DNA of 64,000 nucleotides from Emydura subglobosa (taxonomy: Eukaryota > Chordata > Testudines > Chelidae). The stretch's first letter is position 1. Every line of letters starts with the position of its first letter. The translations under genes were made by a program, and so were the position numbers. The notes beneath the pieces are model-generated. The model did not search any database and was not told the origin of the DNA. It worked only from the letters and a program-made list of their open reading frames with translations. The stretch spans positions 8,863,022 through 8,927,021 of the forward strand of contig ML679968.1 of NCBI GenBank assembly GCA_007922225.1. The letters are read 5' to 3'. Of the stretch, positions 1-9,905 are shown in pieces.

Positions 1-710
1 TGGGGAAAGATTAATGTAGAAGATTCTACTCTTTTAGGCATACCAAAAAAGTAACTTCATTTCCCAGAGCAGAGCGGGGGAAATCCAATTTCAAGGGACC
101 TCTGGCATCATGTACTACTTGTTAGCTGGGCATGAAAGACTAAATTCAGATCCCTGTTTCAAGTAATCAACCCAAACAATTTTTTCCCCATTAAGAACCA
201 AGCTTTGGGTTCTTTCTGTCTGCTGAAACAGCTCATGGCATCAAAAGCAGCTAAAACTGAACCAGAAATGCAGCTTGCTCCTGGTTTTGTTTTTGTTTTT
301 TAGCATGTTAGGTCCTGAGCTTGCAATGTGATGAACACAGGTAGACACGTGCATCCTTATGGAGACCTACTGACTTCAGTGGCACAACTCATGTGCTTAA
401 AGTTATTTCTGCACTTAAGCACTTTAGTACTTAAATAATAAATTGAGGCCTCAGTGAAAGAGATGCAGAATGCTAAACTTCTGTCATGGCAAGAAAGTAC
501 AGCTCAATACTACATATCTTGAAGTCAAAGGCAAATCTTCCATTGATAAATGTGAGCAGAATTAGACCGTAAGGTATTCACAACTATTTCATTTTAAAAT
601 GTTTGTCATTTGTTGTATCTGCTATTGATGTTGGATTTTAGGAGGTCCTCCCCCCAAAAAAATGTAAGATGGTTTACTGATTGTGTTTTACATTAAAAAT
701 ATCTAACTAT
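1..710. other. Intergenic AT-rich DNA with one short shared repeat
   Basis: No coding signal is visible. The segment at about 373-405 (acttcagtgg, then actcatgtgcttaaagtta) closely matches 45485-45517 in this window, so it is an old interspersed repeat of a type common in sauropsid genomes. The rest looks unique. Confidence 0.5.
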
Positions 711-741
711 TCTTCTTTGAGTGCCTGCTCATGTCCATTCC
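711..741 (+). repeat. DIRS left inverted terminal repeat
   Basis: Compared with the reverse complement of 6149-6175, the 27 bases at 715-741 agree at 23 positions. The core reads gtgcctgctcatgtccattcc. This marks the left boundary of the element. Confidence 0.85.
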
Positions 742-1082
742 GATGTAAGGATGTCTGCTTGCCCCAAGGACCACCGCTGTAAAGTTTTCCCTCAGGGGTA
801 TCCATCGGGTCGGCTCTGGTGCTTCCTGGAGTCATGCTTTCATAGCACCAGTATAAAGGGCCCTGCCACCTCCCCATCCCCTCAATTCCTTCTTACGGCC
901 TGTGAAGAGTTGCTGAAACTTCAGCTCGTCCTTATGTTTCTCACAAGTAACTCTCTCAGTGGACTCTGTTCTCTTCTTGTACATAGTTATTTGTAGTGGT
1001 TAAGTTTCAGTTATTTAGTTAATAAGTTAATTAGATTAACACAGCCTGCTTAGTGGGGTTAGCTCTTCCCCAGCACTGAGGC

Positions 1083-3270
1083 ATGCCTGGGTACCTAGGG
1101 TTTAAGCCATGTGCATCATGCCATAAGCCAATGCCTGTTAGTGACCCCTATTGCACCTGCCTCAGGTGTCTAAGGGAGTCCCATGTGCAGGAGCATTGCA
1201 AGATCTGCAGGAGGTTCAGCCCCATACTGCAGGACAGGGACATCAGACACATGTTCCTCCTCAGAGGCAGTACTTTGTCCCCTCTCAGAGCCGAGCCATG
1301 CCAACTCAGCACTGAGTACTTCAGCTTCAGTAAGAGGCTCCCTGGTGTTTCTAAGAGAAATGTAGCACCATTCAGCTTCTCTGGCACCCAGGAAGGACTC
1401 TTCTTATTATTCCTGGGTCTCCCAGCACTGATGATCATTCTCAGTGCTGAAAAAGACCACTCCTGCATGGGACTCCTCACACCACTCCATCGCTGGCACT
1501 GAGGAAGAAGCAGAAGAAAACTGATTATGAGCAATCCCCCGCCCCAAGGTCTGTTGGACACAGACGCTGACTTCATGTGACCTGTGCCGGGCCACTGAAA
1601 AATACCAGCAGTGCTCATGGTATTGTTAATTCTGGTCCCAGGAAGGCTTTGAGTCCAGCATCTTTGGACTCTCCACTGAGAGCCATTGGAGTGCAACTTC
1701 CCTGATGTTATCATCCATACTAGGGAATGGTTTGAGGAAGTGAGGGAGTTGTTGTCACTCCCAGCACAACCATCCCCCATCATTCAGGAGCTGTCAGTGG
1801 TGTCACCAGAGACAAGAGCCACCATGGTACGGAGACCCCAGATGCTGTCAAAAGGGAAACCTGCTATGATGACACAGCACCGGCTCCCCCACCGCTTCCC
1901 CCTGAGCACTGCTCAGTACCTCTTCACCCTGGTTGCTGAGAAGCTACTCCTCAGAAGTCAGACTCAGAGGCAGAGTTTTGTACGCCTCCCACAGGAGCAG
2001 GGACCACTTTGACCAATGCTATCCAATGGCCAACAGGAGCCAGGGTATCCCACTGGTGGCCTGGCCACCAGTGCAGTGGCAGATGCCATTACAGTGGCTG
2101 TTTTGGAACCCCTTGGGCTTTTCTGCCTGTCCAGGGGTCACAGCCCAGGAGGTCCTACTTCATTGTATCAGTCTAGAGCTCCCCCGCCATCTCCCTTGAT
2201 ACAGGGACTAGGTCCCATACTGAGCCCAGTACCGAATTTCGAGACCCATCTGGTGCAGAGGATGAGGAACAATGCCTGTTGCCTGTACAAGGCTCCTCTT
2301 CTTCCTCTCCCAATGAAGCGGTGTCAGGAACAAGTATAGCACCCTCCCAGGATGATGATAGGGCACACCAGGAGCTCCTCAAGAGGATAGCTCATGACCT
2401 GAGGATCCAGGTGGAGGAGATCACAGAATCCTCTATTCCCTGGTTGACATTCTAGTGACATCTGACCATCGCAAATGGCTTTGCCCTAGATTGAGGCCAT
2501 TTTGGACCCTATCAAAGCCTTATGATAGACTCCTGCGTCTTTGCAACCTACAAAAAGGATGATGGAGAAAAAGTACTTTGTTCCCCACAAGGGGTTTGAA
2601 TTCCTCTATACCCGTTCTCCACCAGGTTCGCTGGTGGTTTCAGGGGCCAGTGAGTGGGAGTAGCAAGGTGAGCAAGGGCCAACTCCCAAGGCCAAAGATG
2701 CCAAAAATTAGAGCTTTTTGGCAGGAAGGTCTAATCAACTGATGTCCTTCAGCTCAGGATTGTGAACCAGAAAGCGCTCCTGAGCTGTTATGGCTTTAAT
2801 TCCTGGAACTCAATGGCAACGTTTAAGGAACTATTGCCACAGAAGTCCAGGGGTGAATTCTGGGGCCTAGTTAAGGAGGGAAAATCAATGGCAAGGGCAT
2901 CCCTTCAGGCAGCCTTGGACGCAGCAGATTCTACAGCCCAATCCAGGGCTTCATCTCTGGTTATGAGGAGATGCTCATGGCTTTAGTCCTCAGGGTTACC
3001 TTAGAAGGAGCAGCAGACTTTACAATACATTTCCTTTGAAGGAACATCACTCTTTTCAGTGCAAAGAGATGCCAAACTATATAGTCTGAAGGACTCAAGA
3101 GGCACCCTGAAATCTCTAGGTCTACATACACCTGCTCCTTCAAGGAATAATTATAAGCCCCAGCTGGCGGCTCGCTTCTACCCACCTCAGCCAAGATACA
3201 ACTATAGTAAGAGAAGGAATAGACGTCCACCTCAGTCCTTGTCTACCTCCATGCCTGTCCCCACAAGGAA
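1083..3270 (+). pseudogene. DIRS ORF1 (gag-like) pseudogene
   Basis: This is the remnant of the nucleic-acid-binding ORF1 protein. Near the start the frame encodes a Cys-rich block, CASC then CLRCL then CKIC, spaced like the zinc-knuckle-like region of DIRS ORF1. The middle (1686-2600) is broken over several frames. The C-terminal part is clear at 2762-2986, with the conserved-looking stretch RASLQAALDAADSTAQSRA followed by VMRRCSWL. The next frame, 3059-3250, carries the typical basic, Pro/Arg/Tyr-rich ORF1 tail. It contains at least three frame changes plus in-frame stops. The likely original start is the ATG at 1083, just before the Cys motif; the true 5' end of the ORF is uncertain. Confidence 0.75.
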
Positions 3271-3439
3271 ATGTTTGGATCCAACTTCTTCAGTTTTTGG
3301 GGACCGGTTATACCACTTCTGGGCATGGGCCTGCATTACCTGAGATCATTGGGTACTACACAAGTTCAATTCAATTGTTACCCTTCAATTCAGTTGTTTC
3401 CCTCCCTTCCCATTCCTCTTCAGAGATCCTTCTCATGAG

Positions 3440-4650
3440 CAACTACTAGTCCAGGAGGTGCAGTCACTCCTAAGAGTGAATGCAGTGGAGGATGTTTCAC
3501 TGGAGTTAAGGGGCCGGGGATTCTACTTCTGTTATTTCCTAATCCTGAAAGCCAATGTCAGTCTCAGACTGATCCGGGACCTGCGACACCTCAGATTCAT
3601 GAAGCTGAAGTGCTGCATGGTCTCCTTCATATCCATTATCCCATCTCGAGATCCAGCAGACCCTTTGGCTGCCCTCGATTTGAAGACTTATTTTCACATA
3701 TCAATCTTACCGAGTCACAGAAGCTTTCTCCGATGAACCACGTACACTACCAATTTACCATGCTTCCATTCAGTCTGTAAGTGGTCCCTCAGATGTTCAT
3801 AAAGTGCTGGCAGTTGTTGCGGCCTCCCTGAGGAGGCAGGGGATTCAGGTCTACCTTTACCTCAACAACTGGCTGATCAGAGATTGGGTAAAGGCCCAGG
3901 TGCAGGTGAATGTAAAGTTAATACAGTCAACTTTCTAGACCTGGGGGTGTTAATAAATATGCGGATGTCTACCATCTCCCCAGTTCAAAGGATAGAATTC
4001 ATCAGGGTGATCCTCAACTTGGTCCAGGTCAGAGCCTTCCTCCCAGAAACCCAGTTCTGAGCGCAAGTTTTGCTCATAGAGAGCCTCAGAAATCATCCCA
4101 TTATCATAGCAAGAAACTGCCTAAAGCTCCTGGGGCATAAGGCACAATGGTCGTTCATGTTACAGCATGCTAGACTGTGGCTCAGACCACTTCACTCTTG
4201 GCTGGCATTAATATACATACCAGGCCAACACCATATGGACATGGTGGTCTCACTTCCCTCTTTGGTGATCACCACCCTTCTTTGGTGGATGGACCCATGG
4301 GCAGTATGTGCAGGAGTCCCATTCTGGAGCCCCCAACTGTTAAAGTTGCTCATTATAGATATGTCAGTGATGGGATGGGGCTCACCTGGGGACCCTCAGA
4401 ACTCAAGGCCTCTGGTCTCCAGAAGAGCTCTTGTTACACATCAGTGTGAGGGAACTCAGGGGTGTGCCTAGTCTGCTAAGTGTTTGAAGCCCATTTGGAT
4501 GGCAAGTGTGTGTTTGGTCCTTACAGACACATTACAGCAATGTTTTATATCAATGGGCAGGGTGAAGCATGCTCCTCTATCCTATGCTAGGAAGCTCTTT
4601 GCCTGTGTGAATTCTGTATAACCCACCCAATCCCCCTCAAAGCCTTCTGT
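3440..4650 (+). pseudogene. DIRS reverse transcriptase-RNase H pseudogene
   Basis: Motif A remains at about 3670-3700 as AALDLK followed by YFHIS. Motif B is near 3760-3790. The motif C tetrapeptide at 3858-3869 reads YLNN where an active enzyme has YLDD, so both catalytic aspartates are lost. The block just upstream, RRQGIQVYLYL, fits the DIRS RT context. RNase H sequence follows at about 4370-4560, with a MGWG motif and then VREL and FYIN. Frames break repeatedly at 3737, 3850-4070 and 4471. The protein would have made DNA from the element's RNA and degraded the RNA template. It cannot be active. Confidence 0.82.
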
Positions 4651-5170
4651 CTCCCTGGGTTGCAGAATGAACTAGTAGATCATATCAGCAAATCCTTATC
4701 TAACCACCACAAGTGGTCCATCCATCCAGATGTTGTGAAAGGCATCTTCCAGAAGTGGGGGACTCCCCAGATAGATCTCTTCATGATGAAGCACAACAGG
4801 AAAGTATTCATTTCTGCTCCTTCCTCAGTCACAGCCTGGGCTCACTCACAGATGCCTTTCTCTTCCCTTGGATAGACCATCTCTTCTACATGTTCCCTCC
4901 CATCTCCCTCATACACAAGGTCCTGTTGAAAGTCAAAAGGGATGGGGTGCATTTTATCCTGATAGCCCCAGCCTGGCCACCTCACCATTGGTTCACCACC
5001 CTCCTGGATCTCTCAGTGAAACTGCCAATCTCTGTCTACATTTCCAGATCAGATCTCCCAAGACCATGGCTGTCTGTCATCCAAATATCAAGTCTCTTCA
5101 TTTCACAGCCTGGTGGCTCCATGGCTGAATCCTGTGGAACTAGAAAGCTTTGGGTGAGGTGCTTTTAGGG
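4650..5170 (+). pseudogene. DIRS linker region between RNase H and recombinase, frameshifted
   Basis: The frame from 4660 reads NELVDHISKSLSNHHKWSIH, then GTPQIDLF, a block typical of the region downstream of DIRS RNase H. At about 4800 the reading moves to the 4713 frame (SLTDAFLFPW). A further block at 4900-5080 resembles the hydrophobic, Trp-rich stretch ahead of the recombinase. Two frames overlap here because of small indels. No separate enzyme activity is assigned. Confidence 0.65.
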
Positions 5171-5189
5171 AGTAGAAAACTGTCCACTA

Positions 5190-6140
5190 AAGCCACTTGC
5201 CTGGCAAAGTGGAAGAGATTCTCAATCTAGTCTGCTCAGAAAGGGGTTTCACCTACACAGTCAACACTATCTTTCATTCTAGATTACTTACTTTACTTGA
5301 AACAGCGGGGCTTAACAGTATCCTCTACTAGAGTCCATCTAGCTGCAATCTCGGCTTTCCATCCATGGGTGAGTGGCCGATCTGTTTTCTCAAACTCACT
5401 CAGTGATCATTTCCTTAAGGGCCTGGAGTGATTATACCCTCAGGTATATCAGCCATTCACTCCTTGGGACATCATCTTGGTGCTGGAGAGGCTAACAGGA
5501 TCTTCATTTGAACCACTGGCAATGGGTTATCTATCCTGGAAGGTGACCTCCTTAGTGGCCTTTACTTCTGCCAGAAGTGTCTCAGATCTGAGCGCTTACT
5601 TCAGAGCCACTTTATATGGTCTCCTTCAAGGACAAGGTTCAACTGTTGCTCCACCTGGCCTTCCTGCCAAAGAGGTCTCACAATTCCATAGTAACCAGGA
5701 TATCTTCCTATCATTCTTCTATCTGAAGCCACATGCTAACAGGAAAAAAACAGACATGCATTAGCCTTGTACATAGAAAGGACTAAAATCTTTTTGAAAA
5801 TCTACTCAGCTCTTTGTAGCCATTGCAGACAAGGAGAGAGGCCTTCCAGTCTTGGCCCAGAGAATTTCATCATAGATCATTTCCTGTATCTGCACATGCT
5901 ACAACTTAGCAAGGGTCCCTGCTCTTCTGGCCCTAACAGCGTGTTTTGAGGGCTCAAACATCCTCGTTGGTGTTCACAACTCAAGTCCTTATCCAGGACA
6001 TCTGTGGTCATCGGTACACACTTTCATCTCACCACGCCATCACCCAGCAGGCTAGAGATAATGCAGGTTTTGGCCATGCAGTAGTACAATCAGCATGCCA
6101 ATGAACTCAGCACCATCCACCTGTGCAACTGCTTGAGTCA
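5190..6140 (+). pseudogene. DIRS tyrosine recombinase pseudogene
   Basis: This is the remnant of the tyrosine recombinase that would have integrated a circular DNA intermediate. The N-terminal part at 5330-5470 reads VHLAAISAFHPWVSGRSVFS, followed by an in-frame stop. The frame at 5477-5760 contains LERLTGSSFEPLA and then VAFTSARSVSDLSA, the region of the first catalytic Arg. Sequence at 5770-6120 has recognisable recombinase C-terminal blocks in several frames, but the H-x-x-R box and the final Tyr cannot be placed confidently. It lies between RT-RNase H and the right inverted repeat, as expected for DIRS and not for gypsy. Confidence 0.72.
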
Positions 6141-6148
6141 CCTACATT

Positions 6149-6175
6149 GGAATGGATATGAGCAAGCACTTGAAG
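6149..6175 (+). repeat. DIRS right inverted terminal repeat
   Basis: The core ggaatggatatgagcaagca is the inverted partner of the left end at 715-741. It lies just after the last recombinase-like codons, and about 50 bp of terminal extension follows. Confidence 0.85.
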
Positions 6176-6227
6176 AAAAAATGGTTACTAACCTTCCATA
6201 ACTGTTCTTCAAGATTCTTCAGTTCTG

Positions 6228-6664
6228 ATCGCCCCTTCTCAATAAAGATATTAGAATTTGAAAAAGTACAGAGAAGGGCAACAAAAATGATTGGGGGTAT
6301 GGAACAGTTTCCATATGAGAAGAGATTAAAAAGACTGGGACTGATGAGCTAAGAAAAGAGATGACTAATGGGGGATATGATGGAAGTTCAAAATCAAGAA
6401 TGATATGGAGAAAGTGAATAAGGAAGTGTTGTTTCCCCCTTCACATAACATAAGAACCAGGGATCATCCAATGGTTGGTAAGTTTAAAACAAACAAAAGA
6501 AAGTACTTCTTCAAGCAACTCCCAGTCAGCTTGTGGAACTCATTGCCAGGGGATGTTGTGAAGGCCAAAAGTATAAATGGATTTAACAAAAAATAAGTCA
6601 TGAATAATAGGTCCATCAAAGGCTATTAGCCATGATGGTAAGGGATGCAACCCGATGCTCTGGG
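6228..6664 (+). mobile_element. CR1 LINE 3' part, left half of a split copy
   Basis: It encodes the C-terminal end of CR1 ORF2: KVQRRATKMIGGMEQFPYEK at 6270-6330, a stop, then SLPGDVVKAKSINGF near 6540-6590, followed by 3' UTR. The UTR stops at about 6664 and resumes near 9257 after the gypsy element. An unbroken minus-strand CR1 at 24450-25395 shows that the two ends were originally adjacent. The copy is 5'-truncated and abuts the DIRS right end, so which of those two arrived first is not shown. Confidence 0.85.
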
Positions 6665-6862
6665 TGTAATGGAATTCCAAACTATATTATACAGTTCAAC
6701 TACTAGGTGGTGCTATGTGTAAAATATCTTATTTAAACAAACCTCATCAGACAAACAAACCTTGGCAGAGCATTAAATGACTTTATGATGAACACATCTG
6801 GTATGTACATGCAAGTTCTGTAGCCTGTCCATATCTGTTACAGAATAAATTATATGGTGTTA
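6665..6862 (+). repeat. gypsy 5' LTR
   Basis: It begins with TG and aligns along its length with 9072-9256, including tgtaatggaat, actaggtgg and gtccatatctg. The 3' limit is estimated. The many differences between the LTRs indicate an old insertion. Confidence 0.75.
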
Positions 6863-6889
6863 GGAGTAAACTAAGAATAGAAGCAGAAG

Positions 6890-7760
6890 GATGAAAGCAA
6901 CAGTAGCAGGATCTCATCAACATGCCAGTTTTCAATGCCCCAGACAAGTTAGGTTTTGATAAATCTTCACAATAGACAGACTGGGAACAATATTTTGAAA
7001 GATTTCACATTGCTACCAAGCTCCACAAAGAAACTGGAAATATACAGGTAACTTCTTTAATTTATGCTATTAAGAAGCAAGCAGAGCATATATGTAAATC
7101 CTTTGATTTTTACAGAGGACAATCACAAATATGACTGTGAAAGGATTCTGGCTATGTTGGGGAATGTTTATTCCTCAGAGAAATGTGGTTTGTTTTCACC
7201 AGAGAATTCAAGAACCAGAGGAATATGTTGAATGTTTTATAAAAGCTCTTCATACGTGGGCTGTAATGGATTTTGGTAATGCAAAACATGAAAATATCAG
7301 ACAGGCTGGTTATTAGATTAACAGATAAAAACCTTCCACATCAGCTACTCTTGAATGATATAACCCTCGCCACAACAATACTGATAGCAAAATAATCAGA
7401 ATTAGTCAAACAGAACAAAAGGCAGGAGCAACATGAAAAGCCTGAGACTAGCTTAGAAATTATAAATGGACACTTTTGTTAAAAGTTATCATGACATCGC
7501 TGAGGCCAGGAGAGAACACCCAGGCCAATAGGTACAAAATCCAGCCTACATGCACACAGTGTGGAAACAGTCATATCCCAAGAGATGATGCATGTCCAGC
7601 CAGAGACGCACGGTGTAAAACAGGTAAGACCTATGGATATTTTGCAGCTGTTTGCCACACTAGTGCAGTCAGGGCATTGACTCATATTCCAGACAATCAA
7701 GAACCATTGTTTTTGGGATCTATCATTTCTAATGACATAGAGCCTGCTGGAGAGTGAAAC
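6890..7760 (+). pseudogene. gypsy gag pseudogene with nucleocapsid-like Cys block
   Basis: This is the remnant of the structural Gag polyprotein. Around 7190-7300 it encodes HQRIQEPEEYVECFIKALH, matching the RVQ-x-P-x-EYVEEF-type motif of vertebrate gypsy Gag. At 7540-7660 a nucleocapsid-like block reads CTQCGNSH, then DARCKTGKTYG, then AAVC; the second knuckle has lost a cysteine. Frames shift between 7130, 7320 and 7476 and several stops intervene. The start is uncertain. Confidence 0.7.
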
Positions 7761-8139
7761 TTAATATTCATGGCAAGACTATTGACTTTAAAATTAACTC
7801 AGGAACGGATGTCAATCTATCACTTTTAACACTTTCCAAAGCTGAAGTCATCTGACACAGTTCTGAGTGGCCCTGGAGATATTCTGAACTGCATGGGCCA
7901 GTTCACCACAGAAACATAAAGACACAAACTATCTATTCAGAGTGCATGTGATCAAAGGATCAAAGACCAACAATCTTTTCAGCCACAGCATGGCAGCCAT
8001 GATGTGCCTAGTGAGAAAGATGGAAGGACTTGAGAGGATTTGATGATACTGGATTTTTGAAAGGAGATCCAGTACAAATCAACTTAAGAGACAATGCTGA
8101 GCCATACAGAATATCAACTGCTCTACCAGACAGACCTTG
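7750..8139 (+). pseudogene. gypsy aspartic protease pseudogene, catalytic Asp lost
   Basis: The frame reads IHGKTIDFKINSGTDVNLS. In active retroelement proteases the triplet is D-S/T-G-A; here the Asp codon at 7796-7798 is aac (Asn), so the enzyme would be inactive. Downstream, at about 8030-8130, is a short block, GDPVQINLRDNAEPYRIST, of the type that leads into RT. The RT domain itself is absent. Confidence 0.65.
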
Positions 8140-8815
8140 GAAGAGACTAACTGTAAATTCAGAGAACATAATTACCTGATTGTAGTGGACTTTTTTCCTG
8201 GTATATAGAAATAATGTACTTGGAAGACATAACATGTTGCAGTGTTATTAAACTGAAGTGCACTTTTGCTCACTTTTGCTCACACAAGTGTTAAACAATT
8301 GACCACAATTCACTGCAGCAGAATTAAGTTATTTCTGAATGACATGTGATTTTGATCATAGTACTAACAGTCCACATTACCACAAGTGAGTGGAAAGGCT
8401 GAGACAGCTGTACCTACACCCAAGGAAATCATACAAGGAAGATCCATTCTTTGCTCTTCTGAGTTACAGATCAACACCAATAGCAGCTACTGGATATAGT
8501 CCAGCACAACTCCTGATTGGAAGACAACTCAGAACAGTTCCATCCTTGGAAAGAACCTATTTCCAAAGTGGCCAGACATGAAGAGAGTAGCCAGATCAGA
8601 TAAAAAGGCAAATAAAGCTTATGAACACTCTTATGACAGATGTCACTCAGTTAGAGAACTGCCAGATCTAGAACCTGGTAACCATGTTCATGTCAACTTG
8701 GATGGAGAAAAAAGATGGACAACTCCAGTTGTCGTAAAAAAGAATTCAGCACCCAGATCATATGTGATCGAGAGTGACAGTAGAGTTGAACAGAAACCAT
8801 GAACATCTACAGTTT
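8140..8815 (+). pseudogene. gypsy integrase pseudogene
   Basis: The integrase core begins abruptly at about 8140 (RPWKRLTVN, then a frameshifted YLIVVDFF-like block near 8170-8200) and continues to 8390-8580 with [14 protein letters not shown] and then [18 protein letters not shown], a highly typical gypsy integrase signature. The tail at 8578-8802 (LEPGNHVHVNLDGEKRW, then APRSYVIES) matches the C-terminal domain usual in vertebrate gypsy elements. Stops and frameshifts separate the pieces. Confidence 0.78.
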
Positions 8816-9071
8816 GTTCTTGATAAAGAACAATATAGAGAGCAAACTCTACAGATGGCAGATACAGCACACTAAGAAGACTTAAGGATTCCAAAATGAT
8901 CACAGCCAATTATTACAACTAATGGACTGTCCAATCAAGTTGTGAGTTCATGTTGTGAAATTAGAAAACCATTATGATTTAGAGACACTTAGACTAATCT
9001 GTACTGAACTTCAACGATGGCATGACAGTGTAAATATTGTAAATGGTAGGAACGTAGAACTTAAAGGGAGA

Positions 9072-9256
9072 TGTAATGGAATGCTAAACTGCATTATACT
9101 GTTCAGCCACTAGGTGGCACTGTGTGTAAAATACTTTAGTTAAATGAACCTCAGCCATACCTAACCAGACCTAACAGAACATTAAAGGATCTTATGAGTA
9201 TAAGTAAACTGTGAACAGTCCATATCTGGTGCAGAAGAACATAACGTGACATGTTT
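9072..9256 (+). repeat. gypsy 3' LTR
   Basis: This is the partner of 6665-6862. It starts at tgtaatggaatgc. CR1 3' UTR sequence (ggtgtccctaaacatctgac) resumes directly after it. Confidence 0.75.
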
Positions 9257-9440
9257 AGGTGTCCCTAAACATCTGACTGCTAGAAACTGAGACTGGATGA
9301 CGGGATGGATCACTCCATAAATTACCGTTCTGTTCATTCTCTCTGAAGCATCTGGCATCGGTTACTGTTGGAAGACAGGATACTGGGCTTGATGGACCAT
9401 TGATCTGACCCAGAGTGGCTATTCTTATGTACTGTTTTTA
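9257..9440 (+). mobile_element. CR1 LINE 3' UTR and terminus, right half of the split copy
   Basis: It continues the CR1 tail interrupted at 6664. It contains ggatggatcactccataaat, then gaagacaggatactgggc and gatggaccattgatctgacc, and ends with attcttatgt, the 3' end style shared with the minus-strand copies at 17351, 24450 and 58196. Confidence 0.85.
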
Positions 9441-9467
9441 GCATTCTAGCTCAATGAGAGCTGCCAT

Positions 9468-9526
9468 GAGTATGTCTACACGAGCTGGGACTCGCACACC
9501 CTAGCTCCAAGTGTAGACATATGCTC
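9468..9526. repeat. Small foldback (MITE remnant)
   Basis: The ends gagtatgtctacac and gtgtagacatatgctc are inverted copies of each other, separated by about 30 bp. The tatgtctacac terminus also occurs at 49495-49510, suggesting related DNA transposons. Confidence 0.6.
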
Positions 9527-9534
9527 TGATGTGA

Positions 9535-9905
9535 GAAGATAAGAGTTGGTGGCAACACAATTTCAAAAAACCTCCAACTCTCCCACCCAACATTGCTATG
9601 AGCAAATCTATCACTCAGGAGAGATTTCCTAAGGAGTGTCTGGTTATACTAAGACTGTCTTCACTGACGGCGGCGAATTTGCTGCCGTCAGATTGCTTTC
9701 TCTGAATTGACTGAGCGATCAGTAAAGACCTGCTCAGTCGATCCAGAAATTGACATATTAAGACCACCTTCTCAAGTGGCATAGCGCTGCGTCGACAGAA
9801 ACACAAGACGGCGCACAAAACAGAAGCAGAAGTCAAAGGGAGTTACGCAGGTCAACTGCCGCCGAATCTCGGAGGGAAGCATAGACAAGCCCTAAAAAGG
9901 CAAAG
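9535..9905. other. CpG-rich unclassified segment with a palindrome
   Basis: It is CpG-rich against CpG-poor surroundings. It holds a 28 bp near-perfect palindrome at 9664-9691 (gacggcggcgaatttgctgc core) and a related gccgccgaa block near 9858. It is probably part of a repeat whose family I cannot name. No convincing coding frame is visible. Confidence 0.4.

Larger units (their letters stand above)
711..6227 (+). mobile_element. DIRS-type tyrosine-recombinase retrotransposon, nearly full length, decayed
   Basis: DIRS elements copy through reverse transcriptase and integrate by a tyrosine recombinase instead of an integrase. This copy has the expected order: left inverted terminal repeat, a Cys-rich ORF1, RT, RNase H, tyrosine recombinase and right inverted repeat, over about 5.5 kb. 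The left end (711-741) is the near-reverse-complement of 6149-6175. Sequence continues about 50 bp beyond the right repeat, as is usual for the longer right end of DIRS elements, before CR1 sequence begins near 6228. All frames carry stops and shifts and the RT active site is mutated, so it is a fossil. The family call rests on remembered similarity to DIRS proteins of turtles and fish. Confidence 0.88.
6665..9256 (+). mobile_element. Ty3/gypsy-type LTR retrotransposon, internally deleted
   Basis: Two LTRs of roughly 190 bp flank gag, protease and integrase remnants. Both start tgtaatggaat and share ctaggtgg and ctgtgtgtaaaata-like blocks. Gag-like sequence lies at 7020-7320, a Cys-rich knuckle and protease at 7540-7860, and integrase at 8140-8800. 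The RT and RNase H region is missing: reading passes from the start of an RT-like segment directly to the integrase core near 8139. The element interrupts a CR1 3' UTR. A short mutated target duplication (tggg versus tagg) is possible, but the ends are too diverged to fix it. Confidence 0.82.

Noticed and set aside
1148..1783. 211-codon minus-strand open frame
   Set aside because: It lies antisense to recognisable DIRS ORF1 sequence and has no family motif.
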